DNA of 64,000 nucleotides from Candidatus Limnocylindrales bacterium (GTDB taxonomy: Bacteria > Desulfobacterota > Binatia > UBA1149 > CAITLU01). The notes below the pieces were generated by a model. It saw nothing but the letters and a program-made list of their open reading frames with translations, was not told the DNA's origin and did not search any database. The DNA lies in the NCBI GenBank assembly GCA_035626395.1, contig DASPNR010000041.1, positions 16,475 through 80,474 on the forward strand. Direction: 5' to 3'. Every line of letters begins with the position of its first letter. Within the stretch, counting starts at the first letter, position 1. This document shows, piece after piece, positions 34,656-43,740 of the stretch. The translations under genes were made by a program, and so were the position numbers.

Positions 34656-37600
34656 GTGACGTTGACGCCGCCGCGCGCCGCTCCTTCGGCCGCGCGCGAT
34701 CCAGACCTGGCCCGCGTGGCGGATCTCGTCCCTTCCTGCGCGCGCCGCATCCTCCATCTCGGCTGCGGCCGCGGCGTCGCCGCGTTGCTGCTGAAGCTGC
34801 GCAGGCCCGACCGCCACGTCATCGGCGTCGTCGGCGACGCCACGCTGGTGCGCCAGGCCCGGGAGCACTGCGACGAGGTCGTCGCGGCGGCCGACACCTC
34901 CCGCCTTCCCCCGGGCTCCTTCGACTGCATCATTGCAAGTGACCTGCTCGAGCGCGCCGCCGACCCGGCGCTCGCGCTTGCTTCGGCGCTGCGGCTCCTG
35001 GTTCCGGGCGGACATCTGATTGTGGAAGCACCGTCTGCCGCTCATGCACGCGCTCTGGCGCTGGCATCGACCAGCGCGCAGGGCGGCGCGGCGGGCGGCA
35101 CTGCGGGCAGCGCGCACGGTGTGCGCGGCTTCACGCGTCGCGGCGTGATCGAGCTGCTGCGGCACAGCGGCTGCGAGGTGACGGGCCTGCGCCTCGACCT
35201 CGAGCATGCGACGCCGGACAAGCCGCTGCCGCTGGTGCACCAGAGGGGCCTGCGCGTCGAGGAGCTCGAAGAGTCGCTGGCGCCGCGGATCTTCGTGAAT
35301 GCCGTTTACGCGGAAGCGGCCGCCTGGATCCCGGTGTGTTCGGTGATCGTGCGACCGGTCGGCGCGACCGATGCGACGATGGCGGCGCTTGGCGAAGAGG
35401 CGCAGCGCCTGTCGCTGCAGGTGGTGGTGGCCGAGGGCAAGACCCCGAGCGACTTGAATGCCGCCGTGCGCGCGGCGCGCGGCCGCTACATCGCCTTCCT
35501 CGATGCGGGCACCGTTCCTCAGCCGGGATGGCTGACCGCGATGATCCAGGCGCTGCAGACCAATCCGCGCGCGGGCGCCGTCGGGCCGAAAAGGGAGGCG
35601 GGCCAGGCGTTGCAGGCGGACGGCGCATTGCACGCAGACGCCGCTCTGCACGCGGCGGCGCTGGATGCGGCCGTTTCGGCCGAATACGGCCAGGGCATCG
35701 ATGCGGTCGCACTGCCGTATCGCCACGAGCCGTTCCCGCTGCGCCAGGCGCCGGTCGGCGCGGTCAGCGGCGTGCCGGCCGTCGGCGTCGACGGCATGGT
35801 CATGGAGCGCTCGCGCTTCATCGAGATGGCCGGGTTCGACGAGCGGCTGCGCGTGCGCAGCTTCGATGCCGACCTGTGCCTGCGGCTGCGCGCGCACGGC
35901 CGCCCCGTGCTGTGCTGCTCGGAGGGCGTCGTGCGCGCCGCGGCAACCGACGTCGATGACGCTACCGCCGCCTCCGACCGCCGCTACTTCGGCGACAAGT
36001 GGTCGCCGGCGCTCGAGGCCATCCAGCTCGATCGTTCCGTTGCCGAGCGGCCGCCGGGCCTGCAGCTGCGCTCGCGCGTGCAGGGCAGGCCTGCGCTCTT
36101 GTGGTCGGGCTACGTCTTCGGTCCTAGCGGATACGCCGAGAGCACGCGCGGCTTTCTGACGGCGTTGGAGCGGGCAGGCGTGCAGACGCTGGCGAGCCCG
36201 TTCGCCCACGGCAATCCCAGCTCGCTCGATGAAGTCGTCGATTTCGATCCGTTCCTGGTCGAGCGCGCGCCGCAGAGCTTCGTCAGCATCGTCTCGCGGC
36301 CGGCGATCTTCTTTCGCCGGCAGGCGCAGGAACATATCGCCATCGGCCGTACGATGAACGAAACCGACCGCATTCCGAACGGCTGGGTGCCGCGCTGCAA
36401 TCAGATGGACCAGATCTGGGTGCCGAGCCGCTTCAACCTGGAGGCATTCGTGCGTTCGGGCGTGGACGCCGAGCGCGTGTTCGTGATTCCGGAGACGATC
36501 GACGAGCGCATGTACGGGCCGTCGGTGGCCCCGCTGGCCGTCGAGAACGTGACCGGGTTCGTGTTCCTCTCCGTCTTCCTGCTCGGACCGCGCAAGGGAT
36601 GGAAGCTGCTGCTGCAAGCGTATCTCGACGAGTTCCGCTGCGAGGAGGACGTCACGCTGCTGCTGCGAGTGTCGCCCTCGCTGCGCTCGCCGCTGAGGGA
36701 GCTGACCGACTTCATTCGCGAGCACACCGGCGACCCGGCGCGGGCGCCGCGCGTCGTGTTGTGCCCGGGCACGGTCGACGGCGCCACGATGCCGCGCCTC
36801 TATCGCAGCGCCGACGCGTTCGTCCTGCCGTCTCGAGGAGAAGGCTGGGGGCGCCCGTACATGGAGGCGATGGCGTCGGGGCTGCCCACCATCGGCACGG
36901 GGTGGAGCGGCAACACCGACTTCATGGACGAGCACAACTCGTATCTCATCGAATACACGCTCGTGCCGCACAACGATCCGAGCCTGCCGGTGCACTTCCA
37001 CACGCCCGAGCAGACGCTGTGGGCCGAGCCGTCGCTCGATCATCTGCGCACGCTGATGCGCACGGTCTTCGAGAACCGCGACGCGGCGGCACGTCGAGGC
37101 GCTCTTGCGCGCCAGTCGGTGCTGGACCGGTTCCGGCACGGCAAGGTCGCGGACATCGTCATCGAGCGGCTGCAGCAAAGCGGCATCGAGGTCGCACGGT
37201 CGAAGGCGCCGTCGCCCGCGGCCGAGGTGCAGACGCCGGCGGCCGAGGCGCCGTCGCCCGCGGCCGAGGTGCAGACGCCGGCGGCTGAGGCGCGGTCGCC
37301 CGTGGCCCAAGCGCCGTCGATATCGGTGATCCTCGTGGCGCGCGGCGGTGCCGACCGTGCAGCCGCGTGTGTGCGGCGCATCGAGACGAACTCCCCGCGT
37401 CTTGCCTTCGAGCTGGTCGTGGTGATGTGCGGCAGCGTCGCACTGCCAATCGCGAGCGCGGTTGCCGCGGCGGTGCGCGTCGTCTCGGTCTCCGAGACCG
37501 CCAGTGATGCCACGGCACGCAACGCCGGCGCGGGCGCGGCCGCCGGCGAGCACCTGGTCTTCGTCGATGACGACGTGTGGCCGCAGCCGGGATGGGCCGA

Positions 37601-39293
37601 CGCTCTGGTCGAAGAGCTGCGCGCCAGCTCGGGCACCGCAGTGGTCGGAAGCAGACTCGTGGCGCGCGACGGTACGCTGCTGCACGCGGGGCTGGTCTAC
37701 GGGCCCGATCTTCTGCCGTATCCGATCCATCGCGGAGCCGAGCCTGCGGCGCCGGCTGCCGGGCAAGCGCGTGCCGTCAGCGCCGTCGCCGGCACCGGCA
37801 TGCTGATCCGCCGCAAGAGCCTGCTGGCCGTCGGCGGCTTCGACGAAGCGCTCGAAGGAACCCATGCCGATGCGGCGTTGTGCCAGCGCATGCGCGAGCT
37901 CGGTCTGGAGATCGTCTACTGCCCGCGCAGCACGCTGGTTCACGACGAGCGTGCGCGGCCGGGGCCACGCCTGGAGCGCGAGGCCGCGGCTGCGTTTCTG
38001 GAGCGATGGGCGCCGAGCCTGTGGTGCGACGATGAAGCACGGTGCGAGGAAGACGGCAGCGACGTCATCGCCGCGCGCGCGGCAGCGTGGCAGATGCCGC
38101 CGGCAGGCCGCGTCCGCAGCGCGCGGGAGCCGGCGGTGCTGTGGTCCGCGCCCGTATTCGATCGCAGCGGATACGCCAACGAGGCGCGCGATTACGTGCT
38201 GGCGCTCGATGAGGCCGGCGTCGACGTCTACGTGAACGCGTATCCGTGGCGGCACGTGCCATCGGATCTGCCGGGAGACGAGGTCGCGCGCATTGCCGAG
38301 CTGGCACGCGCAGGGCTGCCGTCCGACTTCGTGCACGTCATCCAGCATCAGGCGATCCGCTTCTGGCGCCATCCCCAGGCGCTGGCCAATGTCGGCCGGA
38401 CCATGTTCGAGACCGATTCGCTGCCGCAGGACCGCGTCGAGCGCTGCAACGCGATGGATGAGGTGTGGGTGCCGAGCCGCTTCAACGCGCAGACGTTCGC
38501 TGCCGCGGGCGTCGATGCCGGCAGGCTGGTGGTGATTCCCGAAGCCATCGATGCCGATCTGTACGGCGCCGCTGCCGAGCCTCTGCTGATCCCGGACGCT
38601 CGCGGCTTCGTGTTCCTGTCGGTCTTCGCGTGGAGCCCGCGAAAAGGCTGGGACGTCCTGCTGCGCGCGTTCGGCGACGAGTTCGCGGCCAGCGACGACG
38701 TCACGCTGGTGCTGGCGATCAGCACGAGCGCCGCCGGCATGCCGGGCGATCCGGCGCCGGCGGTGCTGTCGTACCTGCGCGATGCGCTCGGCCGCGACCC
38801 TGCGGCCACGGCGCGCATCGTGGTGCTGCCGCTGGCGCTGTCGCCGAAGAAGATGCCGGCTCTCTATGCTGCGGCCGATGCGTTCGTGCTGCCGTCGCGC
38901 GGCGAGGGATGGGGAAGGCCGTACATGGAGGCGATGGCGTGCGGGCTGCCCACGATCGGCACGGGCTGGAGCGGCAACACCGAGTTCATGAACGCCGGCA
39001 ACTCCTATCTCATCGACTTCGAGCTGGTGGACCTGCCCGAGGAGGGATGGGCGCGTCCGGGCCTGTTCCGCGGCCAGCGGTGGGCCGCGCCGTCGGTCGA
39101 GCACCTGCGCAGTCTGATGCGCCACGTCTACACGCATCGCGAGGAGGCGCGCCGCATCGGCGGGCGCGCACGCGCCGAGATCCTCGAACGCTACGACCGC
39201 CGCCGCATTGCCCAGACGATGAAGGTCCGCCTCGCAGCTCTGGGGTCCAATCCGGAGAATGCGGTTTCCTGGCCGCCGCGTCGGAAGCCGTAG
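34656..39293 (+). CDS. Multidomain methyltransferase / duplicated GT2-GT4 glycosyltransferase
   Basis: 1545 residues from a GTG 22 bp after the previous stop. Domain order: SAM-dependent methyltransferase (1-180; ILHLGCGRG, FDCIIASDLLER); GT2 (220-475; YIAFLDAGTVPQPGWL, no DxD seen); GT4 (480-850; VFGPSGYAEST, RSADAFVLPSRGEGWGRP, EAMASGLPTIGTGWSGN); a short Ala/Pro linker with a tandem 14-residue repeat; a second GT2 (885-1130; VFVDDDVWPQPGWADAL); and a second GT4 (1150-1540; RGEGWGRPYMEAMACGLP). It is cytoplasmic and probably adds several sugars to a surface polysaccharide or glycoprotein. The second half duplicates the first. The acceptor is unknown. Confidence 0.88.
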   Translation: MTLTPPRAAPSAARDPDLARVADLVPSCARRILHLGCGRGVAALLLKLRRPDRHVIGVVGDATLVRQAREHCDEVVAAADTSRLPPGSFDCIIASDLLERAADPALALASALRLLVPGGHLIVEAPSAAHARALALASTSAQGGAAGGTAGSAHGVRGFTRRGVIELLRHSGCEVTGLRLDLEHATPDKPLPLVHQRGLRVEELEESLAPRIFVNAVYAEAAAWIPVCSVIVRPVGATDATMAALGEEAQRLSLQVVVAEGKTPSDLNAAVRAARGRYIAFLDAGTVPQPGWLTAMIQALQTNPRAGAVGPKREAGQALQADGALHADAALHAAALDAAVSAEYGQGIDAVALPYRHEPFPLRQAPVGAVSGVPAVGVDGMVMERSRFIEMAGFDERLRVRSFDADLCLRLRAHGRPVLCCSEGVVRAAATDVDDATAASDRRYFGDKWSPALEAIQLDRSVAERPPGLQLRSRVQGRPALLWSGYVFGPSGYAESTRGFLTALERAGVQTLASPFAHGNPSSLDEVVDFDPFLVERAPQSFVSIVSRPAIFFRRQAQEHIAIGRTMNETDRIPNGWVPRCNQMDQIWVPSRFNLEAFVRSGVDAERVFVIPETIDERMYGPSVAPLAVENVTGFVFLSVFLLGPRKGWKLLLQAYLDEFRCEEDVTLLLRVSPSLRSPLRELTDFIREHTGDPARAPRVVLCPGTVDGATMPRLYRSADAFVLPSRGEGWGRPYMEAMASGLPTIGTGWSGNTDFMDEHNSYLIEYTLVPHNDPSLPVHFHTPEQTLWAEPSLDHLRTLMRTVFENRDAAARRGALARQSVLDRFRHGKVADIVIERLQQSGIEVARSKAPSPAAEVQTPAAEAPSPAAEVQTPAAEARSPVAQAPSISVILVARGGADRAAACVRRIETNSPRLAFELVVVMCGSVALPIASAVAAAVRVVSVSETASDATARNAGAGAAAGEHLVFVDDDVWPQPGWADALVEELRASSGTAVVGSRLVARDGTLLHAGLVYGPDLLPYPIHRGAEPAAPAAGQARAVSAVAGTGMLIRRKSLLAVGGFDEALEGTHADAALCQRMRELGLEIVYCPRSTLVHDERARPGPRLEREAAAAFLERWAPSLWCDDEARCEEDGSDVIAARAAAWQMPPAGRVRSAREPAVLWSAPVFDRSGYANEARDYVLALDEAGVDVYVNAYPWRHVPSDLPGDEVARIAELARAGLPSDFVHVIQHQAIRFWRHPQALANVGRTMFETDSLPQDRVERCNAMDEVWVPSRFNAQTFAAAGVDAGRLVVIPEAIDADLYGAAAEPLLIPDARGFVFLSVFAWSPRKGWDVLLRAFGDEFAASDDVTLVLAISTSAAGMPGDPAPAVLSYLRDALGRDPAATARIVVLPLALSPKKMPALYAAADAFVLPSRGEGWGRPYMEAMACGLPTIGTGWSGNTEFMNAGNSYLIDFELVDLPEEGWARPGLFRGQRWAAPSVEHLRSLMRHVYTHREEARRIGGRARAEILERYDRRRIAQTMKVRLAALGSNPENAVSWPPRRKP
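37206..37289 (+). repeat. Tandem 42-bp repeat in glycosyltransferase linker
   Basis: Two adjacent 42-bp units (37206-37247, 37248-37289) differ by one base and encode two copies of APSPAAEVQTPAAE. A third, diverged unit follows. They form a flexible Ala/Pro linker between the first GT4 and the second GT2 domains and mark the junction of the duplicated halves. Confidence 0.85.
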
Positions 39294-39308
39294 CGGGCGA
39301 GACCGAGA

Positions 39309-42062
39309 TCAGCTGAGCCAGCCGCGCTGGGCGGCGATCAGCGCCAGGCGGGCTCGCGAGTGGATGTCGAGCTTGGCGTAGACCTGCTGGAGGTGGGAGT
39401 CGACGGTCTTCGGGCTGAGGAACAAAGCGGCCGCGGCTTGGCGAATGGTAAGGCCACGCGCCAGAGCGGTTGCCACGCGCAGCTCCTGCTCGGTCAGCTC
39501 GGCCGATGCTGCCGTCGCGCCGCCGCGGCGCCGCGCACCGGCCGCGCGCAGCTCCGCGGCCGTCCGTTCACGCCACGGCCGGGCGCCGAGCCTCTCGAAA
39601 ATCCCGTCGGCTTCCTTCAGGCATCGCCGTGCCTGCATGCGCCGCCGCGCCCGATGCAGTCGCGAGCCATACAGCAGCAGCGTGCGCGCCCGCTCGAAGG
39701 GCATCGGCCGCTGCGCTTCCAGAGCCAGGGCGCGTTCGAAACACGCCTCGAAGCCGTCGCCAGCGATCATTCCTTCGCATCTTGCCGCAAGCGCAGCGCC
39801 GACCGCGCTCCCGGTCTCCTCGGCTTCGAGCCGCAGCTTCTCGGTGACCGCGACGGCATCGGCAACGCGTCCCGTCAGCACGAGCGCTTCGACCAGATCC
39901 GGGCGCCACGGAAGGATGCTCGGGTGAAGCAGGCCCGCACGCTCGACGGCCACCTCCTCGACCTGCTCGAGCACCGAGATGGCGCTGTCGGCGCGGCCCA
40001 TGCTCAGCTCCAGAAGCCCGAGCGCGGTCAGCACGTACGACTGCATCGTCCGATTGCCGTGCCCATCGGTCAGCCGCCGGGCCCGCTCGATGCACGCGCG
40101 TGCCCGTTCCTCGTCGCCGCGCGCGGCGGCGATGCGTGCCCGCACGATGAGCGCGCGCGGCAGCGCATCGCCGTTGGCGGTCTCCTCGCCGATCATGATG
40201 GCCTCATCGGACTGCCGCTCGGCAAGATCCCACAGGCCCAGCCTGTGCGCGGCGTCGGCCGCGTGCCCGAGCGGCGCAGAGCGCGCGGCATGCGCGGAGA
40301 TGCTCTCGAGCGAGTCCAGAACCGCCGCCGCGTGCTCGTGCGCCTGCTCGTAGCACTCCAGCGCCGTTCGCAGATGGGTGATCATCGAGTGCGTCCGCAG
40401 CGCCAGCTCCTGGTCGTGCACGTCGAGCACGTCGCGCTCGACGCGCTCGAGAACCGCGCGCCCTTCGGCCATGCGGCCGCGGAAGATCAGCCCGGCCGCC
40501 AGGCACGCGCCGACCTGCGCCTTGACGAGCGCATCGCCGCCTTGGCCGAGCAGCTCGGCAGCCCGGCCACCGAGCCGCAGCAGCTCGCGCACGTCGCCGG
40601 CCAGCAACGCCGCCATGCCGGCATCGGCCGTGACGAACGCCGCCATCGGCGCGTCTGCCGCCGTCTCGGCCGCTTCGGCCAGCGTACGCAGCAGCGAGAG
40701 CGCCGTGTCGACCTCGCCCACGCCCAGCAGCAACAGGCTGCGCGTGTGCAGCGTGCGCGGGCTGAAGCCGACGCCGGTGCCGAGCGCGACGGCGGCGTCC
40801 AGCAGCGCCAGCGCGCGCTGGAGCTGGCCGGCGGCGATGCGCGCATTGCAGGCGCGCAGAAGGCGCCGCGCCTGCAGCTCCTTGTCGATCGACAGGGCGG
40901 CGGCACGCTCGTACGCCAACGAGGCTTCGACGTATCCGCGCCGCGCCGAAGCGCGTGCGGCTGCATCGGACAGGGCCGCGGCGGCTTCCTCGTCGGCGCC
41001 TGCCGCGCTCTCGGCCAGGTGCCATGCTCTTCGATCGCCTTCGACGATCGCCGAAAGCGCGCGATGGGCGGCGCGGCGCTGCGGCGCGCCGGCGCGGTGG
41101 TAGGCAGCGCTGCGCAGCAGCGGATGCGAGAAGCGCAGGCGCCCGCCCGACACGGCGACGATCGCGGCGGCTTCGGCATCTTCCAGGGCCGAGGGGTCGA
41201 TGCCGGCGTTGCGGCAGGCGCAAGCGATGATTGCGAGGTCGCTGCTGTCGCACGCCGCCGCGACGAGCAGCGCGTCCTGCGCCGCCGGCTCGAGCGCGCG
41301 CAGGCGACGCTCGAAGAGCGTGGCCAGACGGCTGCGCGTGCGAAACGCTGCCGGCAGCGGGGCATCGCCGCTGCGCTCCTGCGGCGCCAGCGACGAGGCG
41401 ATCTCGACGAGCGCCAGCGGATTGCCTTCGCCTGCGGCCACCACGGCCTCCCGCACCGGCGCCGATAGATCGCCGGCTGCGGCAGTCACCAGCGTCCGTG
41501 CCTGCTCTGCCGCAAGCGGCGAGGGGCGCAGCGCCGATATCGCATCGAGGGCGGCGGCAACGTCTTCGCCGTCGCGGATCGCCAACAGCATCGTCATGCG
41601 CGACTCGCGCAGGCGCCGCGCCGCAAAGCCGATGCACTCGGCCGAGGCCGCGTCCAGCCACTGGGCATCGTCGACCAGGATCAGCAGCGGCCGTTGCTCG
41701 CACGCCAGTCGCATGAGGCCGAGGGCGGCCACGCAGACGGTGAAGCGGTCGCCCGCTGCCGCCGGCGCCAGCGCCAGAGCGCCTTCGAGCGCCAGCCGCT
41801 GCGGGGCAGGGAGGCGCTCGCGCAGCTCGAGCAAAGGCTCGAGGAGCTGCAGCAGCGCCGCGAACGGGAGGTGCGTTTCGGTCTCGGTGGCGCATGCCTC
41901 GAGCACCTGCATGCCGCCGGCGTGCTGACGCGCCCAGGCAAGCAGGGCGGTCTTGCCGATGCCTGCCTCGCCGCGCACCGCCAGGGCCGTACCGCGACCA
42001 GCGCGCGCATCGGCGACCGCGGCCGCGATGGCGGCGCGCTCCTGTTCGCGTCCCACGAGCAT
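39309..42062 (-). CDS. Large ATPase LuxR-family regulator (LAL type)
   Basis: 917 residues. The N-terminus is an AAA/STAND ATPase (LVGREQE; P-loop RGEAGIGKT; Walker B LLILVDDAQWLD). The middle 450 residues are helical TPR-like repeats. The C-terminus is a LuxR helix-turn-helix (LTEQELRVATALARGLTIRQAAAALFLS, then KTVDSHLQQVYAKL). LAL proteins are usually transcription activators that respond to a ligand bound by the TPR region and use ATP to oligomerise. The gene is divergent from the alpha/beta hydrolase (130 bp apart), which makes that hydrolase a candidate target. It is convergent with the glycosyltransferase gene, with only 15 bp between stops. Confidence 0.9.
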   Translation of the reverse strand: MLVGREQERAAIAAAVADARAGRGTALAVRGEAGIGKTALLAWARQHAGGMQVLEACATETETHLPFAALLQLLEPLLELRERLPAPQRLALEGALALAPAAAGDRFTVCVAALGLMRLACEQRPLLILVDDAQWLDAASAECIGFAARRLRESRMTMLLAIRDGEDVAAALDAISALRPSPLAAEQARTLVTAAAGDLSAPVREAVVAAGEGNPLALVEIASSLAPQERSGDAPLPAAFRTRSRLATLFERRLRALEPAAQDALLVAAACDSSDLAIIACACRNAGIDPSALEDAEAAAIVAVSGGRLRFSHPLLRSAAYHRAGAPQRRAAHRALSAIVEGDRRAWHLAESAAGADEEAAAALSDAAARASARRGYVEASLAYERAAALSIDKELQARRLLRACNARIAAGQLQRALALLDAAVALGTGVGFSPRTLHTRSLLLLGVGEVDTALSLLRTLAEAAETAADAPMAAFVTADAGMAALLAGDVRELLRLGGRAAELLGQGGDALVKAQVGACLAAGLIFRGRMAEGRAVLERVERDVLDVHDQELALRTHSMITHLRTALECYEQAHEHAAAVLDSLESISAHAARSAPLGHAADAAHRLGLWDLAERQSDEAIMIGEETANGDALPRALIVRARIAAARGDEERARACIERARRLTDGHGNRTMQSYVLTALGLLELSMGRADSAISVLEQVEEVAVERAGLLHPSILPWRPDLVEALVLTGRVADAVAVTEKLRLEAEETGSAVGAALAARCEGMIAGDGFEACFERALALEAQRPMPFERARTLLLYGSRLHRARRRMQARRCLKEADGIFERLGARPWRERTAAELRAAGARRRGGATAASAELTEQELRVATALARGLTIRQAAAALFLSPKTVDSHLQQVYAKLDIHSRARLALIAAQRGWLS

Positions 42063-42191
42063 CGGCGCCGACCATAGCCGATCGCTGCGGTCCCGCCACC
42101 GTTGGAATTCAGGTGTTCGCCCGATGCAGCACGCCGCGGCGATGCGCTACCGTGCGCCGTTGCCGGCGCTGCCGCCGGCACGGGAGGGTGC

Positions 42192-43640
42192 ATGAACACG
42201 GATTTGCGATCGGATCGACCCGGAGGCCGCGCGCGCTCGCGGCGCCCTGCGCAGCTTCCGGCGGCGGCGATGGCCGCCGCTCTTCTTGCCGCCGGTGCGG
42301 CCGTGCTCGCCGCAAGCTCGCCGGCAAACGCCATCGGCATTCCCAACGACGCGTTCCTCTACCGCCTGGGCGCCGTGACCTCGACCGCCGCGGTGCCGGT
42401 GCAGAACTTCACCGACCGGATCACGTACACGACGGCGGGGGGCTTCTCGCGCACCGTCAGCATCGCCGTCCGGACGCCGCCGGGCGCCGCCGAGACCGAG
42501 CTGCCGGTGGTGATCATTGCGCACGGCGGCGGCGAGCAGCCCAATGCGCGCAATCCCGCCACGACGCTGCCGGAGTGGGGAGAGGCGCTGGCGCGCGCCG
42601 GCTACCTGACCATCAACGTCCTGCACGGAACCAACGTCGGCACCGATCGCACCGCGCTGTGCAACGCCATCGGCTACCCGGTCACGCCCGACCCGGCGGC
42701 GCTGTCGGCCACGCTGCAGGACCTGGCGGCGGCGCTGGTGCAGGCGAGCCAGAGCGCCGGCGGCGTCGCCATCGCCGTCGACGAGCTGATCGACGCGCAT
42801 CCCGGCCTCTTCGATCACCTGGCCGACATGGGCGAGGAGCATGACGAGGAGTCGCCGCTGGTCGAGCAGGTGATGGACATCCTGCTGGCGCGGCTGCAGG
42901 GATGCCGCTCGATCAACGGGCTCGGGCTCTGGGACCGGCCTTACGACATCGCCGCGGTCGTCGATGCGCTGCACGACGGCGTCATCACCGAGCTCGACGG
43001 CTGGATCGACACCGACAGGATCGCGCTGCTCGGGCACTCCAACGGCACCAGCAGCGTCTTGAACGCGGTGGGACTGCAGCGCGCGCTTCCCAACGGCGTC
43101 AAGGTGCCCGCTCCGTTTCCGGCCGGGCATGAGCGGCGGCCGCTGGCTGCGGTGGCGCTGTCGCCGATGGGCGTCAACACCTACGGTCTCTTCGATACGG
43201 CAGCCTGGGCGCCGGGCGTGACCGACTCGAAAGAGCATTCGTGGATGGGGCTCAACGACATTGCGGTGATGACGCTGACCGGGGACGGCGACAATCACTG
43301 CAAGACGCGCTACGTCTGCAGCGATTCGGATTCGGGGGCCAAGCGCATGATCCCGTTCCACCGCATGCCCGGCGGCAACAAGTACTCGGTCTACCTGCAC
43401 GATCGTCTGGCCGAGGAGATCGTCTCGTCGCACGAGCTGTTCGGCAGCCTGGACGCGCCCGGGGTCTGCCGTTCGCCGTCGCTGGCAGGCCTTTGCGCCG
43501 ACGAGGTCAAGTGGCTCAAGTCGGCGGTGATCGCGTTCCTGGACGCGCACGTGCTGTCCGAACAGAGCGCCGTCAACTGGCTGCGCTCGAAGAACCTTTC
43601 CCGGGCATCGGGCCGGCTCGCCCGGATGAAGCGGAAATGA
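42192..43640 (+). CDS. Secreted alpha/beta hydrolase
   Basis: 482 residues; GGGAGGG precedes the ATG. There is a long basic n-region then a hydrophobic core (AAALLAAGAAVLAAS) cut near ANAIG. The hydrolase fold shows VVIIAHGGGEQ (oxyanion region), the nucleophile elbow GHSNGTS with Ser283, and a catalytic acid probably in the LTGDGDNHC region; HELFG is a candidate His. The layout resembles PET hydrolase / platelet-activating-factor acetylhydrolase-type secreted esterases. A large insertion (about residues 170-265) lies between oxyanion and nucleophile. Extracellular ester hydrolysis is likely; the substrate is unknown. It is divergent from the LAL regulator. Confidence 0.8.
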   Translation: MNTDLRSDRPGGRARSRRPAQLPAAAMAAALLAAGAAVLAASSPANAIGIPNDAFLYRLGAVTSTAAVPVQNFTDRITYTTAGGFSRTVSIAVRTPPGAAETELPVVIIAHGGGEQPNARNPATTLPEWGEALARAGYLTINVLHGTNVGTDRTALCNAIGYPVTPDPAALSATLQDLAAALVQASQSAGGVAIAVDELIDAHPGLFDHLADMGEEHDEESPLVEQVMDILLARLQGCRSINGLGLWDRPYDIAAVVDALHDGVITELDGWIDTDRIALLGHSNGTSSVLNAVGLQRALPNGVKVPAPFPAGHERRPLAAVALSPMGVNTYGLFDTAAWAPGVTDSKEHSWMGLNDIAVMTLTGDGDNHCKTRYVCSDSDSGAKRMIPFHRMPGGNKYSVYLHDRLAEEIVSSHELFGSLDAPGVCRSPSLAGLCADEVKWLKSAVIAFLDAHVLSEQSAVNWLRSKNLSRASGRLARMKRK

Positions 43641-43740
43641 GAGCAGCGACGGCGGCGGCGCGCTGAGCCTCGACAGGCGATGGCGCAGCGGATCGCGCGA
43701 TGAGCTTTGCTCTCGCCTGCCTGCGATGGTCGGATGCGCA

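Noticed and set aside
34605..39137. 1510-residue minus-strand frame across the glycosyltransferase gene
   Set aside because: Composition is His/Arg/Ala-rich without domains; it mirrors the glycosyltransferase codons, as is common in GC-rich DNA.
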